A stretch of DNA of 64,000 nt from Saprospiraceae bacterium UBA2329 (GTDB taxonomy: Bacteria; Bacteroidota; Bacteroidia; Chitinophagales; Saprospiraceae). Position numbers and translations under genes: made by a program. Position 1 is the stretch's first letter; the number at the start of each line of letters is the position of its first letter. Positions 52,957 through 62,856 of the stretch are shown in pieces. Location: positions 39,143-103,142 of the forward strand of contig DDUV01000120.1 in the NCBI GenBank assembly GCA_002344975.1, in the 5' to 3' direction. The notes under the pieces are model-generated. The model was not told where the DNA came from and ran no database searches. It was given only the letters and a program-made list of their open reading frames with translations.

Positions 52957-55900
52957 ATGCACATCAAAACCATCATCGCAGCCATCCTGCTGCTATGGGC
53001 AACCATCGCACCTGCCCAATCCATTGCCAAACTAAAAACACCGCTCAGTGAAGTACCGCTGATTGAGATGCCCAGATTGGACAATGAGACCCTCCGCGCC
53101 GAAGAAATGTCTCAACGCGCGCCCGGCCGTGCCCCGCGTTTTGCACAACGCCACCCTGTCAGCATCTCTCCCCAGACGCATGGCCGTTGGGAAACCACGC
53201 CCTCCGGCATAGCTGTATGGAGGCTCCGCCTGCGCTCTGCCGGCGCCCTGTCGCTCAACCTCGGCTTCGACCAGTACGTCATGCCCGAAGGTGGCCACCT
53301 GTTTTTGTTCTCCCCCGACCAGAGGAATCAACTCGGCCCGTTCACCCCTTCCGACAATCAGGCGCATGCTCAACTCTGGACGCCCGTACTGAACGGCGAC
53401 GAAATGGTCATTGAAGTACAAGTACCCGTAGCCAAGCGCAACGAACTGCAATTGCACCTCGAATCGGTAAACCACGACTTCCTAGGCTTTTCGCAAATGC
53501 TCTCCGGCTCCTGCAATTTGGACGTCATCTGCGGCGCCGCCGACGGCTGGGCCATCGTGGACCGCTACCGCGACATCATTCAGTCGGTAGGCGTGTATGG
53601 CCTCGGCGGCGAAACTTTTTGCACCGGCTTTTTGATCAACAATGCCCGCAACGACTGCGCCCCCCTGTTCATGACTGCCAACCACTGCGGCGTCCGCGAC
53701 AACAATGCCGCCACATTGGTGGTATATTGGAATTTCCAAAACAGCACCTGCCGTCAACCCAATACCCCCGCCAGCGGCCAGCCCGGCAACGGCCAGCTCA
53801 ACCTCTTCAATACAGGTTCTGTCTTGCTCGCCCGGAACACCACCTCCGACTTCTGTCTGGTAGAATTGAACAACGACGTGCCGGCAGCCGCCGATGCTTT
53901 TTACGCAGGTTGGAACATCTCCGACCAGGCGCCGCAAGACTCCGTCATCTGTATTCACCACCCCAGTACAGACGAAAAGCGCATCAGCTTTGAATTCAAT
54001 CCTACCGTCATTGGCGGCACCAACGGCGCTGCCAACCCCAGCGGCAACTTCATCGTGGTACCCGACTGGGACACCGGCACTACCGAGGGCGGTTCTTCCG
54101 GCTCGCCTTTGTTCAACAGAAGAAAGCAAGTGGTGGGCCAATTACAGGGCGGCGCTGCAGCCTGCGGCAATGACTCTTACGACGCATTTGGCTGGATATA
54201 CCGCTCCTGGACCGGCGGTGGAGCCACCACCAACAGTCTGCGCCCCTGGCTCGACCCCGACAATACCGGCATCACAGAAATGGACGGGCGCTCAGCGCGA
54301 TCCTGCTCTTTCAGCATAGAAGCTTTGGCGGCCAATGTAGAGCTTTGCGCTCCGCAAACGGCTCAGTATCAATTGACGGTAAGTGAAAACTTCACCGGCC
54401 CCGTCACGCTTTCGCTTTCAGGCACTCCTGCCGGTGCCGCGGCGGCTTTTTCCGTCAATCCCGTGATGCCCGGCGCTGCCACCATGCTCACCATTTCCAA
54501 TACCGGCGGCGTTGCTCCCGGCAGCTACGCGATGAGTGTTTCCGGCACCGACGGTACGAACACAGATATGGCCGCGCTCAACCTGCTCATCAATGTGGGC
54601 GCACCGGTGGCTCCTGTGTTGCAGGCTCCTGCCAATGCCGCCATCGGCGCATCCATAGCGCCCACATTCACCTGGCAAGCACAGCAAGCAGGTACGCAGT
54701 ATGAGTTCCAAATAGCCTCAGATGCAGCTTTCAACAACATCATTGCCCAAAATACCGGCATCAGCGCCAACAGTACCGGCGGCATTGCTCTGCAACCCAA
54801 TACCACCTACTACTGGCGAGTACGCGGCAACAACCTCTGCGGCGAAGGCCCCTGGTCGGCAGCCTACTCCCTGACGACGGCACTGACCTTGTGCGCCGCG
54901 CCTCTTGCGGGTACAGGTCTTCCCATCACCATCTCGGCTCAGGGTACGCCCACCATCAATTCTACCGTGACCGTTTCAGCGCCGGGCACGGTAGCTTCTG
55001 TAAAAATCAACGGCTTGGACATTCGCCATACCTGGGTAGGCGACGTGCGCGCCACGCTGATTTCGCCGGCAGGTACTTCTGTTGTTTTGTTCGACCAGAT
55101 AGGATTTCCGGCCTCATCATTCGGCTGCGACGGCGACAACCTTCTGCTCTCTTTCAACGATATGGCTGCCAACACGGCTGCTCAATTGGAAGCCACCTGC
55201 AATGCAACTCCGCCGGCAGCATCCGGCACCTTCCAGCCGGTCAATCCGCTGGCGACTTTTGCCGGAGAGCCGGCATCAGGGGTTTGGACCATGCGTATTC
55301 AAGACGCGGCCAGCAGCGACGGTGGTTCTTTGCAGGCATGGAGCATCGAAATATGCACTGCCCTGCCGCATGAGGTCAGTTTGTACTCGGCACAATCGCA
55401 GTTTACGCTCTGCGCTTCCGATACGGCGCGTATTGAGTTCATCGTAGGCACGGCCTTCACCAACCCCGTCAACCTGACGATGACGGGCCTGCCCGCCGGC
55501 ACACAATATGCGTTCTCCCCTCAACCCGCCGCAGCCGGCCAAACTGTGACGGCTATCGTGTGGGGCTTCACTTCCAGCGGCAATATCACGGCCTCCCTGC
55601 AAGCTGAAGCCGGAGCGCAAACGGCCGCTGCACCGATCAACTTTACCGTCGCTCCACCGCCTGCCGCGCCGGCACTGCTTGCGCCCACCCCCGGCGCAGT
55701 GAATGTAGCGCTGAACCCGACCCTGACCTGGGGCGCAGTTACAGGAGCGACTTCCTACCGGCTTTGGGTGGCCACAGATACGGAGTTTACCAACATCGTT
55801 GTCAATCCTACATTGAGCGCTACTTCGTTCAACCTCAACAATTTGCTCAACGGAACCACCTACTACTGGCGGGTGGCTACTCAAGGCGCATGCGGTTGGG

Positions 55901-56775
55901 GCCAACCCGGCGCCCGGCAGCAGTTTACCACCGTACCCGATTTGAGCATGAGCGCTTCCCCGATGAGCGTCAGCATTTGCAATACCGGGCAGGCTGTTTA
56001 TACCATCAACTTGGGGCCGGGCTTTGTTCCGCCGCTCACGTTTACATTCTCCTCTTCCGGCCCAAGCCCTGTGCTGCCGCAGTTGAGTTTTGCAACCAAT
56101 AACGGCGTGCATACCGCTTCGGTAACCAATGAAATTCAGTTGCTGCGCGGCCCCTATCAGTTGGTCATTACGGTTGCCGATGCAATGGGCAACACCAACA
56201 ACACAGCCGCTTTGCTCATTATAGAAACAACGCCGCCCTTCCCCACCCTCTCAGCGCCGGCCAACAACGCCGTTGTAATGACGCCCACGCCGATGATGAG
56301 TTGGAATACGGCTACCGGCGCCGACGAATACCGGGTAGAGGTGGCTCGCGATGAAACCATGATGGATATTGTGGCCACACAGGTACAAACCGGCACTTCC
56401 TGGACGCCGTCTCAGGCATTGGTCGCAGGTGATTATTTCTGGCGGGTGACGGCTCAAAACGAGTGCGGCAACGCCACTACCGCGCCTTTCAAATTTACGG
56501 TGACGCCGAGCGCCATTCACGAGGTGCAGGGCCAGCGATTGATGATTGATCCCAACCCGACACAGGGGCCGGTTTTTGTGAGATTGCAACATCAGGCTTC
56601 CGCCGATTGGGTGGCGTCTGTGTATGATCTCAACGGTATTTTGGTACAAAAACGAGTCATCGCAAGAGGCGAGACTTCTGCCGTGCTCGACTTGTCGGCG
56701 TACCCGGCAGGCATGTATGTGCTGAGGTTGCAAAGCGGCGAGGCCGTTGTGACGCAGCAGATTGTGAAGCAGTAG
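52957..56775 (+). CDS. T9SS-secreted trypsin-like serine protease
   Basis: 1272 residues. Signal peptide MHIKTIIAAILLLWATIAPA. The protease domain has His243 (FMTANHCG), Asp298 (TTSDFCLVELNND) and Ser380 (TEGGSSGSPLF), with cysteines placed as in lysyl-endopeptidase-like enzymes. Then follow Ig-like and fibronectin III-like modules (FTWQAQQAGTQYEFQIA, TYYWRVRG twice or more), a P/Homo B domain (about 645-805: HTWVGDVRATLISPAGTS, GVWTMRIQDAASSDGG) and a T9SS domain (LMIDPNPTQG, SAYPAGMYVLRLQ). A secreted protease, likely for extracellular protein breakdown; cleavage specificity cannot be read with certainty. Confidence 0.9.
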   Translation: MHIKTIIAAILLLWATIAPAQSIAKLKTPLSEVPLIEMPRLDNETLRAEEMSQRAPGRAPRFAQRHPVSISPQTHGRWETTPSGIAVWRLRLRSAGALSLNLGFDQYVMPEGGHLFLFSPDQRNQLGPFTPSDNQAHAQLWTPVLNGDEMVIEVQVPVAKRNELQLHLESVNHDFLGFSQMLSGSCNLDVICGAADGWAIVDRYRDIIQSVGVYGLGGETFCTGFLINNARNDCAPLFMTANHCGVRDNNAATLVVYWNFQNSTCRQPNTPASGQPGNGQLNLFNTGSVLLARNTTSDFCLVELNNDVPAAADAFYAGWNISDQAPQDSVICIHHPSTDEKRISFEFNPTVIGGTNGAANPSGNFIVVPDWDTGTTEGGSSGSPLFNRRKQVVGQLQGGAAACGNDSYDAFGWIYRSWTGGGATTNSLRPWLDPDNTGITEMDGRSARSCSFSIEALAANVELCAPQTAQYQLTVSENFTGPVTLSLSGTPAGAAAAFSVNPVMPGAATMLTISNTGGVAPGSYAMSVSGTDGTNTDMAALNLLINVGAPVAPVLQAPANAAIGASIAPTFTWQAQQAGTQYEFQIASDAAFNNIIAQNTGISANSTGGIALQPNTTYYWRVRGNNLCGEGPWSAAYSLTTALTLCAAPLAGTGLPITISAQGTPTINSTVTVSAPGTVASVKINGLDIRHTWVGDVRATLISPAGTSVVLFDQIGFPASSFGCDGDNLLLSFNDMAANTAAQLEATCNATPPAASGTFQPVNPLATFAGEPASGVWTMRIQDAASSDGGSLQAWSIEICTALPHEVSLYSAQSQFTLCASDTARIEFIVGTAFTNPVNLTMTGLPAGTQYAFSPQPAAAGQTVTAIVWGFTSSGNITASLQAEAGAQTAAAPINFTVAPPPAAPALLAPTPGAVNVALNPTLTWGAVTGATSYRLWVATDTEFTNIVVNPTLSATSFNLNNLLNGTTYYWRVATQGACGWGQPGARQQFTTVPDLSMSASPMSVSICNTGQAVYTINLGPGFVPPLTFTFSSSGPSPVLPQLSFATNNGVHTASVTNEIQLLRGPYQLVITVADAMGNTNNTAALLIIETTPPFPTLSAPANNAVVMTPTPMMSWNTATGADEYRVEVARDETMMDIVATQVQTGTSWTPSQALVAGDYFWRVTAQNECGNATTAPFKFTVTPSAIHEVQGQRLMIDPNPTQGPVFVRLQHQASADWVASVYDLNGILVQKRVIARGETSAVLDLSAYPAGMYVLRLQSGEAVVTQQIVKQ

Positions 56776-56818
56776 GGAGCCGCGAGCTTTTAGCTGCGAG
56801 CTACGAGTTATTTTACCC

Positions 56819-56866
56819 TAAAAACGGCAGGTTGGGACAGGTGCTCCCGGCTTGCCGTTTTTTTAT
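56819..56866 (+). terminator. Terminator after the T9SS protease gene
   Basis: AAAAACGGCAG (from about 56820) pairs with the CTTGCCGTTTTTTT arm ending near 56864 across a GC-rich loop; the T-run is clear. Confidence 0.85.
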
Positions 56867-56883
56867 GTAATTCCCTACCTTTG
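56852..56883 (+). promoter_or_regulatory. Promoter of trhO
   Basis: TTG at 56852-56854, a 21-base spacer and a perfect TACCTTTG at 56876-56883. It overlaps the end of the upstream terminator and lies about 49 bases before the trhO start. Confidence 0.65.
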
Positions 56884-56931
56884 CAGCCCGATTGAATTTT
56901 ATCATACCCGATTTACTGCCAAAACATTCAC

Positions 56932-57975
56932 ATGCCCAGACTGTACAACTTGGTCAATAACGAGGAACTGAAGCGCCAAATGCTCGAAACCGACGAGAAG
57001 CGCATCACTTTTTCTTTTTATCAATATTGGAACCTGCCCGACCCGCAGGCATTCCGCGACAGCGCCTACCGCCAATGGTCGCAGCTCGGCGTTTGGGGCC
57101 GCGTGTATGTCGCACAGGAGGGTATCAACGCGCAGGTGTCGGTGCCGGAATCCCAATTTGAAGCCTTCAAAAACGCCCTGTACAGCGTGCCGCAACTCAA
57201 CGGCATCCGCCTCAACATAGCCGTAGAGGACAATGGAAAGTCGTTTTACAAACTCAAAATCAAAGTGCGGCCCAAAATCGTAGCCGACGGATTGGACGAC
57301 AGCAGCTTCGATGCTACCCGCCGCGGCCAAGGTCTCAATGCCCGCGATTTCAACGCCCTCACCGATGATCCCGGCGCCATCGTGGTGGACATGCGCAACC
57401 ACTACGAAAGCGAGGTGGGCCATTTTGAAAATGCCATCTGCCCCGATGTGGTCACCTTCCGCGAGGCGCTCCCTTTGGTGGAGGAGATGCTGCACGACAA
57501 AAAAGACCGCCCCGTGGTGATGTACTGCACCGGCGGCATTCGCTGCGAAAAAGCGTCGGCTTACTTCCTGCACAAGGGTTTTCAAAATGTGTATATGGTG
57601 GAGGGCGGCATCATAGAGTATGCCCGGCAATGCGCAGACCAGGGTTTGCCCAATAAATTCATCGGCAAAAACTTTGTCTTCGATGAGCGCCTCGGCGAAC
57701 GCATTTCCAACGACGTCATTGCCCAATGCCACCAGTGCGGCGCGTCCTGCGACGACCATACCAACTGCGCCAACGACGCCTGCCACCTGCTCTTCATACA
57801 GTGCCCCGCCTGCGCCGCCCGGTATGCGGGTTGTTGCTCTACGCACTGCGCCGATTTTGCCGCGCTGCCCGAAACGGAACGCGAGCGCCTGAAACCGACA
57901 ATGACGTTCAACGGCACGAAGTTTACCAAAGGCAGGTACAAATCGTATCGCCGGGGCGAGGAGGAGTTGGGGTGA
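56932..57975 (+). CDS. trhO: tRNA uridine(34) hydroxylase (rhodanese-like)
   Basis: 347 residues. An N-terminal acylphosphatase-like region (EGINAQVSVPES) and a rhodanese domain with catalytic Cys199 in MYCTGGIRCEKASAY, then a C-terminal cysteine-rich tail (CHQCGASCDDHTNC, CPACAARYAGCCS) typical of the TrhO/YceA family. TrhO hydroxylates U34 of some tRNAs, giving ho5U. The gene ends one base before the stop of the convergent YkgJ-like gene, so their transcripts meet with no spacer. Confidence 0.94.
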   Translation: MPRLYNLVNNEELKRQMLETDEKRITFSFYQYWNLPDPQAFRDSAYRQWSQLGVWGRVYVAQEGINAQVSVPESQFEAFKNALYSVPQLNGIRLNIAVEDNGKSFYKLKIKVRPKIVADGLDDSSFDATRRGQGLNARDFNALTDDPGAIVVDMRNHYESEVGHFENAICPDVVTFREALPLVEEMLHDKKDRPVVMYCTGGIRCEKASAYFLHKGFQNVYMVEGGIIEYARQCADQGLPNKFIGKNFVFDERLGERISNDVIAQCHQCGASCDDHTNCANDACHLLFIQCPACAARYAGCCSTHCADFAALPETERERLKPTMTFNGTKFTKGRYKSYRRGEEELG

Positions 57976-58473
57976 TTACATCGGCAGGGCAGCCTTCAGC
58001 CGTTTGATGATTTCGTAAGTAGCCGGGCACACCTGCGTATTTTTCAGGGTGAGGTCTAATATCTGATGAAACTGTTTGCGGTCGGTATGCGGGTAGTCTC
58101 GGCAGGCTTTGGGGCGCACATCGTAAATGGAGCAGTAGTTGTCGGCGCCCAAAAACGCGCAGGGTGATTCATTGAGTACATAATCCCCGTCTTCGTCTAT
58201 ATGCAGGTATTGTTGCACCAAGGTTGCGGGCCTCATGCCGAGGTGCCGGGCAATGCGTTCTATGTCTTTATCCCGAAAAATGGGGCTGGTGGTTTTGCAA
58301 CAATTGGCACAAGCGAGGCAATCCGTCTGTTCAAAAACCTCCTCGTGCAGCGTTTCCATCACCTCGTCCAATTGCTTGGGCGGTTTTCGGCGCAAGCGTT
58401 TGAAGTAGGCGCCGGTATCTTTGCGGTCGCGTTGGGCCTGCTCCTTCCATGCCTGTAAGTCTTGTTGCATCAT
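57976..58473 (-). CDS. YkgJ-type cysteine-cluster protein
   Basis: 165 residues from ATG 58473; ATG 58470 is adjacent, and the open frame reaches 58506 but is excluded because the TATCTTTG promoter (58491-58498, minus) lies in it. Conserved cysteines: CLACANCCKTT, ESPCAFLGADNYCSIYDVRPKACRDYP and VCPATY, the pattern of the CxxxCxxCC (YkgJ/UPF0153) family, which probably binds an Fe-S cluster or zinc. Function is unknown. It is convergent to trhO. Confidence 0.88.
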   Translation of the reverse strand: MMQQDLQAWKEQAQRDRKDTGAYFKRLRRKPPKQLDEVMETLHEEVFEQTDCLACANCCKTTSPIFRDKDIERIARHLGMRPATLVQQYLHIDEDGDYVLNESPCAFLGADNYCSIYDVRPKACRDYPHTDRKQFHQILDLTLKNTQVCPATYEIIKRLKAALPM

Positions 58474-58490
58474 CACAGTAATTTGCGGGG

Positions 58491-58498
58491 CAAAGATA
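58491..58498 (-). promoter_or_regulatory. -7 promoter element of the YkgJ-like gene
   Basis: A perfect TATCTTTG on the minus strand, 17 bases before ATG 58473. Confidence 0.6.
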
Positions 58499-58530
58499 GT
58501 GGACACACTTAAATGAACCGTCTCTAACTA

Positions 58531-60036
58531 TTAAGCTGCTTTGACAAGTCTGCTGATAATTTGCCTGTAATTTTCCCTCATTTGGTACAACATCATTCCA
58601 TACAGCACCGCCAAATCCAAGTGGTTGCGTTTGTGCCTGTACGCCCAAAGCAATAACTTCCAAAAGTACTTCCGGTCCTTATCAAATACGGCAAGTTTAA
58701 TCACCGCTTTAGATAAATGTAAGAGTTGGGAAACCGAATATTTTACAGCAACCTTCGTAGAAGATTTATGAATCCCGTGGGTTTCTAAAAAGGTAATAAT
58801 TCTTTTATGTGCATGTTCGGGTAAATAAATATTAGAAACCACATGCAAAAAACCATTGGTTAATTTTTCTTCACCCATTACAGGTATCACATTGGTTTCG
58901 CCCTCCGAAAAAGTAAAATGCTGCGAAAGCCTGTTTTCAAGCTTCATCCTGTTAAATAACGCAGTGCCCGGAGGAGCCTTGAGTACATTTACAATAGGCA
59001 GCGGGATTCCACTCTCTTGAATAAAAGCAATCATTTCATCAAAACTTTTATCGGTATCTGTATCAAAACCTACAATAAAGCCTCCGGCAATAATAAACCC
59101 GGCCTTGTGTATTTTATGAATGGTATCCAGCAGGTTGCGCCTCAGGTTTTGGTTTTTTTGCGAAAGCTTTAAACTGTCTTCCTGATGGGTTTCAATACCA
59201 ATAAACACATTGCCAAACTTGGCCTCCAGTAAAAGATGCATCAATTCGTCATCATCAGCTAAATTTACGGTAAGTTGGGTGGCAAAATAAAAACCTGGAG
59301 AGCATTTTTTGCGCCACTCAATCAGCGCAGGCAGTAACTCAGATTTTAGAATTTTTTTATTGCCAATCAAATTATCGTCAGCAAACAGCACCATTTGCGT
59401 ATTACCGGCTTTTTGTATCACCTCCAATTCCGCAATAATATGTTCAGGCGATTTGGTGCGAGGCTTGCGCCCAAATAACGTCGTCACATCACAAAAATCG
59501 CATAAATACGGACATCCGCGTGAGTATTGTACAATGGCATACAAGTAATCACTCATATCAATCAACTCCATCTGCGGAAGGGGGCTTTTACTGATATCCG
59601 CAAACTCTTTGGTTTGGTAAATGGGTTGTGGCTTGCCCATTTCCAAATCAGCTAAAAATAGAGGAAGGGTAATTTCTGCTTCGTTTAATACAAAATAATC
59701 TATTCCTTCAAAACGATCATGCTCATGTGTAAACAGTGGGCCGCCTGCAACAATTTTGGTGTTATTTTTCCTGCATTGCGCGATAACCTCCCGCACAGAT
59801 TCTTCCTGCACATTCATGGCCGAAAGAAAAACCAGGTCAGCCCATTTAATATCCTTATCCAATAAAGGTTTTACATTTAAATCAACCAACCTGCGCTCCC
59901 AATTTACCGGCAACATAGAAGCAACTGTAAGCAATCCCAATGGAGGAAACGCTGCTTTTTTACCCACCAACGAAGTGAGGTGCTTAAAGGCATAAAACGA
60001 ATCGGGCATTTCAGGATAAACCAGCAGAATTTTCAT
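58531..60036 (-). CDS. B12-binding-type radical SAM protein (DUF4070-like)
   Basis: 501 residues from ATG 60036 (MKILLVYPEMPDSF). An N-terminal cobalamin-binding-type domain (FPPLGLLTVASML, VFLSAMNVQEESV, IVAGGPLF) is followed by a radical SAM core with Cys175, Cys179 and Cys182 (SRGCPYLCDFCDVTTLFGR), then VLFADDNLIGNKK, NVFIGIETHQEDSL and GFIVGFDTDTDKSFDEM. The C-terminal region resembles DUF4070 proteins such as the hopanoid methylase HpnP and relatives. The substrate is unknown; hopanoid work is not implied. GC is clearly below that of neighbours such as trhO and galE, a sign of transfer. Confidence 0.88.
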   Translation of the reverse strand: MKILLVYPEMPDSFYAFKHLTSLVGKKAAFPPLGLLTVASMLPVNWERRLVDLNVKPLLDKDIKWADLVFLSAMNVQEESVREVIAQCRKNNTKIVAGGPLFTHEHDRFEGIDYFVLNEAEITLPLFLADLEMGKPQPIYQTKEFADISKSPLPQMELIDMSDYLYAIVQYSRGCPYLCDFCDVTTLFGRKPRTKSPEHIIAELEVIQKAGNTQMVLFADDNLIGNKKILKSELLPALIEWRKKCSPGFYFATQLTVNLADDDELMHLLLEAKFGNVFIGIETHQEDSLKLSQKNQNLRRNLLDTIHKIHKAGFIIAGGFIVGFDTDTDKSFDEMIAFIQESGIPLPIVNVLKAPPGTALFNRMKLENRLSQHFTFSEGETNVIPVMGEEKLTNGFLHVVSNIYLPEHAHKRIITFLETHGIHKSSTKVAVKYSVSQLLHLSKAVIKLAVFDKDRKYFWKLLLWAYRHKRNHLDLAVLYGMMLYQMRENYRQIISRLVKAA

Positions 60037-60071
60037 GGTATCGAAACAGTCTTGTTGCATAGCTGGAGCAT

Positions 60072-61091
60072 TTAATATTTAATAAGTTGTATAGTCTGAC
60101 TAAAATCTCCCTTTGAAATCGTCAAAAAATAAACTCCATTTGTCAACCGGAAAAAATCCTGTTGCGCTATCAACCGGCCCGACCAAGCCGTTTGTCCATA
60201 AACATTTATGAGGGAATAGTATTCCGTCCCCGTATCGCCTTCAACGGTTATTTTCTCATGAAACGGATTGGGAAAAACCCTGTAAACAATGGTATTTACA
60301 TCCTCTATACTCAGCGCAGAACAAAGGGTATCTATCTTATTTTCAAAATAATAATAACTTTCGCAGCGGGTCGAATTGTGCGGCGCAAAAATACAACGTT
60401 CCAAGTCGGCCCCATTGTAACAGGGTGGGTGATAACCAAGATGATTGAACGAATTCCAAAGCCCGGTGCTGTCTGATGTGAACAATAAGTTTTTATCAAA
60501 ACTAAACATAGAGGCCCTGAATCCATCACCCTGATATCCAAAAATATAATACTTGTCGTTGCATTCAAACATGCCCTGATAATATGATATTAAATTGTGA
60601 AACCACTTGGTCCAGGTCAGCCCCAAATCAGTAGAATAGATTATCCCCGACTCGTAATAGCTCATAAACATCATCAATGTATCGCCATTCAAATGCTGTA
60701 AATTATTGATGGATTGAAAAAATTGCGGAGATAGAAACCCTGAGTTGGCAGCATTATGGTGGCTCGTATCCAGCGTCCAGATTTGGCCTCCATTGGTACT
60801 TTTATATAACCTTGTCGGCCCTCCGATGTATCTGCTCCCTACAACCGTGTACCAAAGATCGGGATGAATGATATCAAAATCTCTGATGTACTCTCTGTCA
60901 TCCGGCGATGTGAAATCATATAACGTACTCAACGTATTATTAGAATACAAGTACAAATGATGCCTGCCTGCAATAATGGTCGTATCTGCATTGAGTGCGT
61001 AAGAAGTAGAGTCGCAAACTCCAAACTCGCGCTGTGCAAAACAGTGATTGTTAAATAAAACAACCGAAAGTAAGAAGATATATCTGGCCAT
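60072..61091 (-). CDS. T9SS-exported protein with BNR-like repeats
   Basis: 339 residues. Signal peptide MARYIFLLSVVLFNNHCFA. Short Asp-box-like forms KSTNGGQIWTLD and STDLGLTWTKW suggest a small propeller. T9SS type A domain at the end (YRVFPNPFHEKITVEG, LTNGVYFLTISKGDFSQTIQLIKY). Cysteine-containing HPPCYNGADLERC. Extracellular, role unknown. AT-rich like the radical SAM gene 35 bases downstream, with which it may be cotranscribed. Confidence 0.84.
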   Translation of the reverse strand: MARYIFLLSVVLFNNHCFAQREFGVCDSTSYALNADTTIIAGRHHLYLYSNNTLSTLYDFTSPDDREYIRDFDIIHPDLWYTVVGSRYIGGPTRLYKSTNGGQIWTLDTSHHNAANSGFLSPQFFQSINNLQHLNGDTLMMFMSYYESGIIYSTDLGLTWTKWFHNLISYYQGMFECNDKYYIFGYQGDGFRASMFSFDKNLLFTSDSTGLWNSFNHLGYHPPCYNGADLERCIFAPHNSTRCESYYYFENKIDTLCSALSIEDVNTIVYRVFPNPFHEKITVEGDTGTEYYSLINVYGQTAWSGRLIAQQDFFRLTNGVYFLTISKGDFSQTIQLIKY

Positions 61092-61172
61092 GAGAAAGGT
61101 GTTTTCAAGTTACATACCACTTGTTAATTTCCTGAAAAAGAAGACCATACGCCGATACAAACAGACTGCCGA

Positions 61173-62192
61173 TCAGCCCCGCCGGCGCTGTTCCCAATCC
61201 CAGGCGCTCCGCATGATGTCGTCTATACGGTACCCCGGCTGCCAGCCCAAACGCTCTACGGCACGGGCATTATCGGCATACACTGCCACCACGTCGCCCG
61301 GGCGCCGCAGCCCGATTTGGTAAGCCGGCTGCACGCCCGAAACCCGCTCAAACGCAGCAAGGGCTTCCAGCACCGTGACGCCCTGACCCATGCCGAGATT
61401 GAACACCTCGCAAGGCGACTCATTGCGCTGCTCCAACAGGTATTGCAAAGCTTTGGTATGCGCGTTTGCCAGGTCCATCACATGGATGTAATCGCGCACA
61501 CAACTGCCGTCGCGGGTAGGATAATCCGCACCGAAAACCGTCATTTCACGCCGCAATCCCATCGCCGTTTCCGTAATGACCGGCACCAGATTGGACGCCG
61601 GATTGGACGGTGATTCGCCGATGAGCGCCGAGGGATGCGCCCCCGCCGGGTTGAAGTATCGCAACAAAATACTGTTCATGCCCGGACAAGCCGGCAGCGC
61701 GTCGCGGATGATCTGCTCGCCCATTTGTTTGCTCCGACCATAAGGCGACTCCGCCTCCTGCCAGGGCGTAGTTTCGGTCACCGGCAACTCGGCAGCATTT
61801 CCATACACAGAGCAGGAAGATGAAAAAATCAAATGCCGCACCCCAAAATCCCGCATACAGGTGAGGATATGGAGCAGGCTGTTGAGGTTGTTGTGAAAGT
61901 ACCGCAGCGGCTGCTCCACCGACTCCCCCACTGCCTTGAGCGCCGCAAAATGGATGACTCCAGCTATGTCGGGATGCTCTTCAAAAATGAGGCGGGTAGC
62001 GGGCAGATAGCAGAGGTCGGTGGCATAGTTGAATACCCTCCGGCCGGTGATGGCCTCCATGCCGTCCAACACCGAGGCATCTGCGTTGCAAAAGTTATCA
62101 ACGCTGACGACCTCGAAGCCGTGTTCGATGAGGTCCACGATGGTATGGCTGCCGATGTAACCGCAACCTCCGGTGACGAGGATTTTGGGCAT
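61173..62192 (-). CDS. galE: UDP-glucose 4-epimerase
   Basis: 339 residues from ATG 62192 (MPKILVTGGCGYIGSH); the frame is open to 62258 but the family starts here. NAD-binding GGCGYIG (8-14), FAALKAVGES, SSSCSVYGN and the catalytic YGRSK (Tyr151, Lys155), then LRYFNPAGAHPSALIGE and YADNARAVERLGW. It interconverts UDP-glucose and UDP-galactose for polysaccharide precursors. It lies alone on the strand after a terminator-like hairpin. Confidence 0.95.
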   Translation of the reverse strand: MPKILVTGGCGYIGSHTIVDLIEHGFEVVSVDNFCNADASVLDGMEAITGRRVFNYATDLCYLPATRLIFEEHPDIAGVIHFAALKAVGESVEQPLRYFHNNLNSLLHILTCMRDFGVRHLIFSSSCSVYGNAAELPVTETTPWQEAESPYGRSKQMGEQIIRDALPACPGMNSILLRYFNPAGAHPSALIGESPSNPASNLVPVITETAMGLRREMTVFGADYPTRDGSCVRDYIHVMDLANAHTKALQYLLEQRNESPCEVFNLGMGQGVTVLEALAAFERVSGVQPAYQIGLRRPGDVVAVYADNARAVERLGWQPGYRIDDIMRSAWDWEQRRRG

Positions 62193-62256
62193 GGTTGTTT
62201 TGTGTTGTTGAGGGGACAAAGTTGGAGAGAAAATCAAAGTCCAGCGCCATATATAC

Positions 62257-62312
62257 AAAAAAAGTGGCCGCTCTTTTGAAGCGACCGCCTACACAAATCA
62301 TAATCACATGAA
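62257..62312 (-). terminator. Terminator and AT-rich motif upstream of galE
   Basis: On the minus strand the stem GGTCGCT/AGCGGCC (62266-62286) is followed by TTTTTTT (62257-62263), 150 bases after the stop of the 139-residue gene. Adjacent at 62289-62312 (plus) is the motif with ACAAATCATAATCACATGAA, similar to the copies near 31 kb. Confidence 0.65.
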
Positions 62313-62436
62313 AATTATGATTGGCTTTCCAGCCTGTCTCATCTTTGTTTACAAGGTTACATCTTTGTTTTGGATTTAGTTTCTTTCCTTTCCAATCATT
62401 ACCGCCAACCGAACCATGATTCCTCCAATTTCATTC

Positions 62437-62856
62437 TTATAATGTGAATATCACCATTATATGTGCAGCGGTCTGCTGAACCGGATACACCCCCGGCCGA
62501 ATCCATCGCTTCTTCATCTTCAACCTTTCGACCAGGTCACGGGGAATGATGTAATCTTCCTCCACACAAAAATAACCTCCCTTAAAATGCTTTTCAATTA
62601 TGGATGGCTCCAAGTGCGCCTTCTCAAAAATGAGTTTCATTTGATTGCCGCCACAACCAATGACCTCAACGGAATATACCGGACACGGATATGCCTTTCC
62701 GCTCCCAGATGCCGATATCCGGCAAATACCCACTCCCGAGCATTTTGATTTTGGGGAACCCAATACCACATCTGCCCTGATGAATGCGGACTCTTCTGAA
62801 AAATGCCCCGGCCACTGCGCAGCGCCCCGACGGTACACAATGCTCCTTTTATTCAT
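62437..62856 (-). CDS. Small conserved protein of unknown function
   Basis: 139 residues from ATG 62856 (MNKRSIVYRRGAAQWPGH); the open frame starts at 62916. A cysteine pair in SKCSGVGICRI, then YSVEVIGCGGNQMKLIFEK, GGYFCVEEDYIIPRDL and RWIRPGVYPVQQT. The CSGVGIC pair and the acidic EEDY segment followed by RPGVYP look conserved rather than random, so I accept it as a gene. It could bind a metal; no family name is offered. It lies between the dockerin-like gene and galE on the same strand. Confidence 0.65.
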   Translation of the reverse strand: MNKRSIVYRRGAAQWPGHFSEESAFIRADVVLGSPKSKCSGVGICRISASGSGKAYPCPVYSVEVIGCGGNQMKLIFEKAHLEPSIIEKHFKGGYFCVEEDYIIPRDLVERLKMKKRWIRPGVYPVQQTAAHIMVIFTL

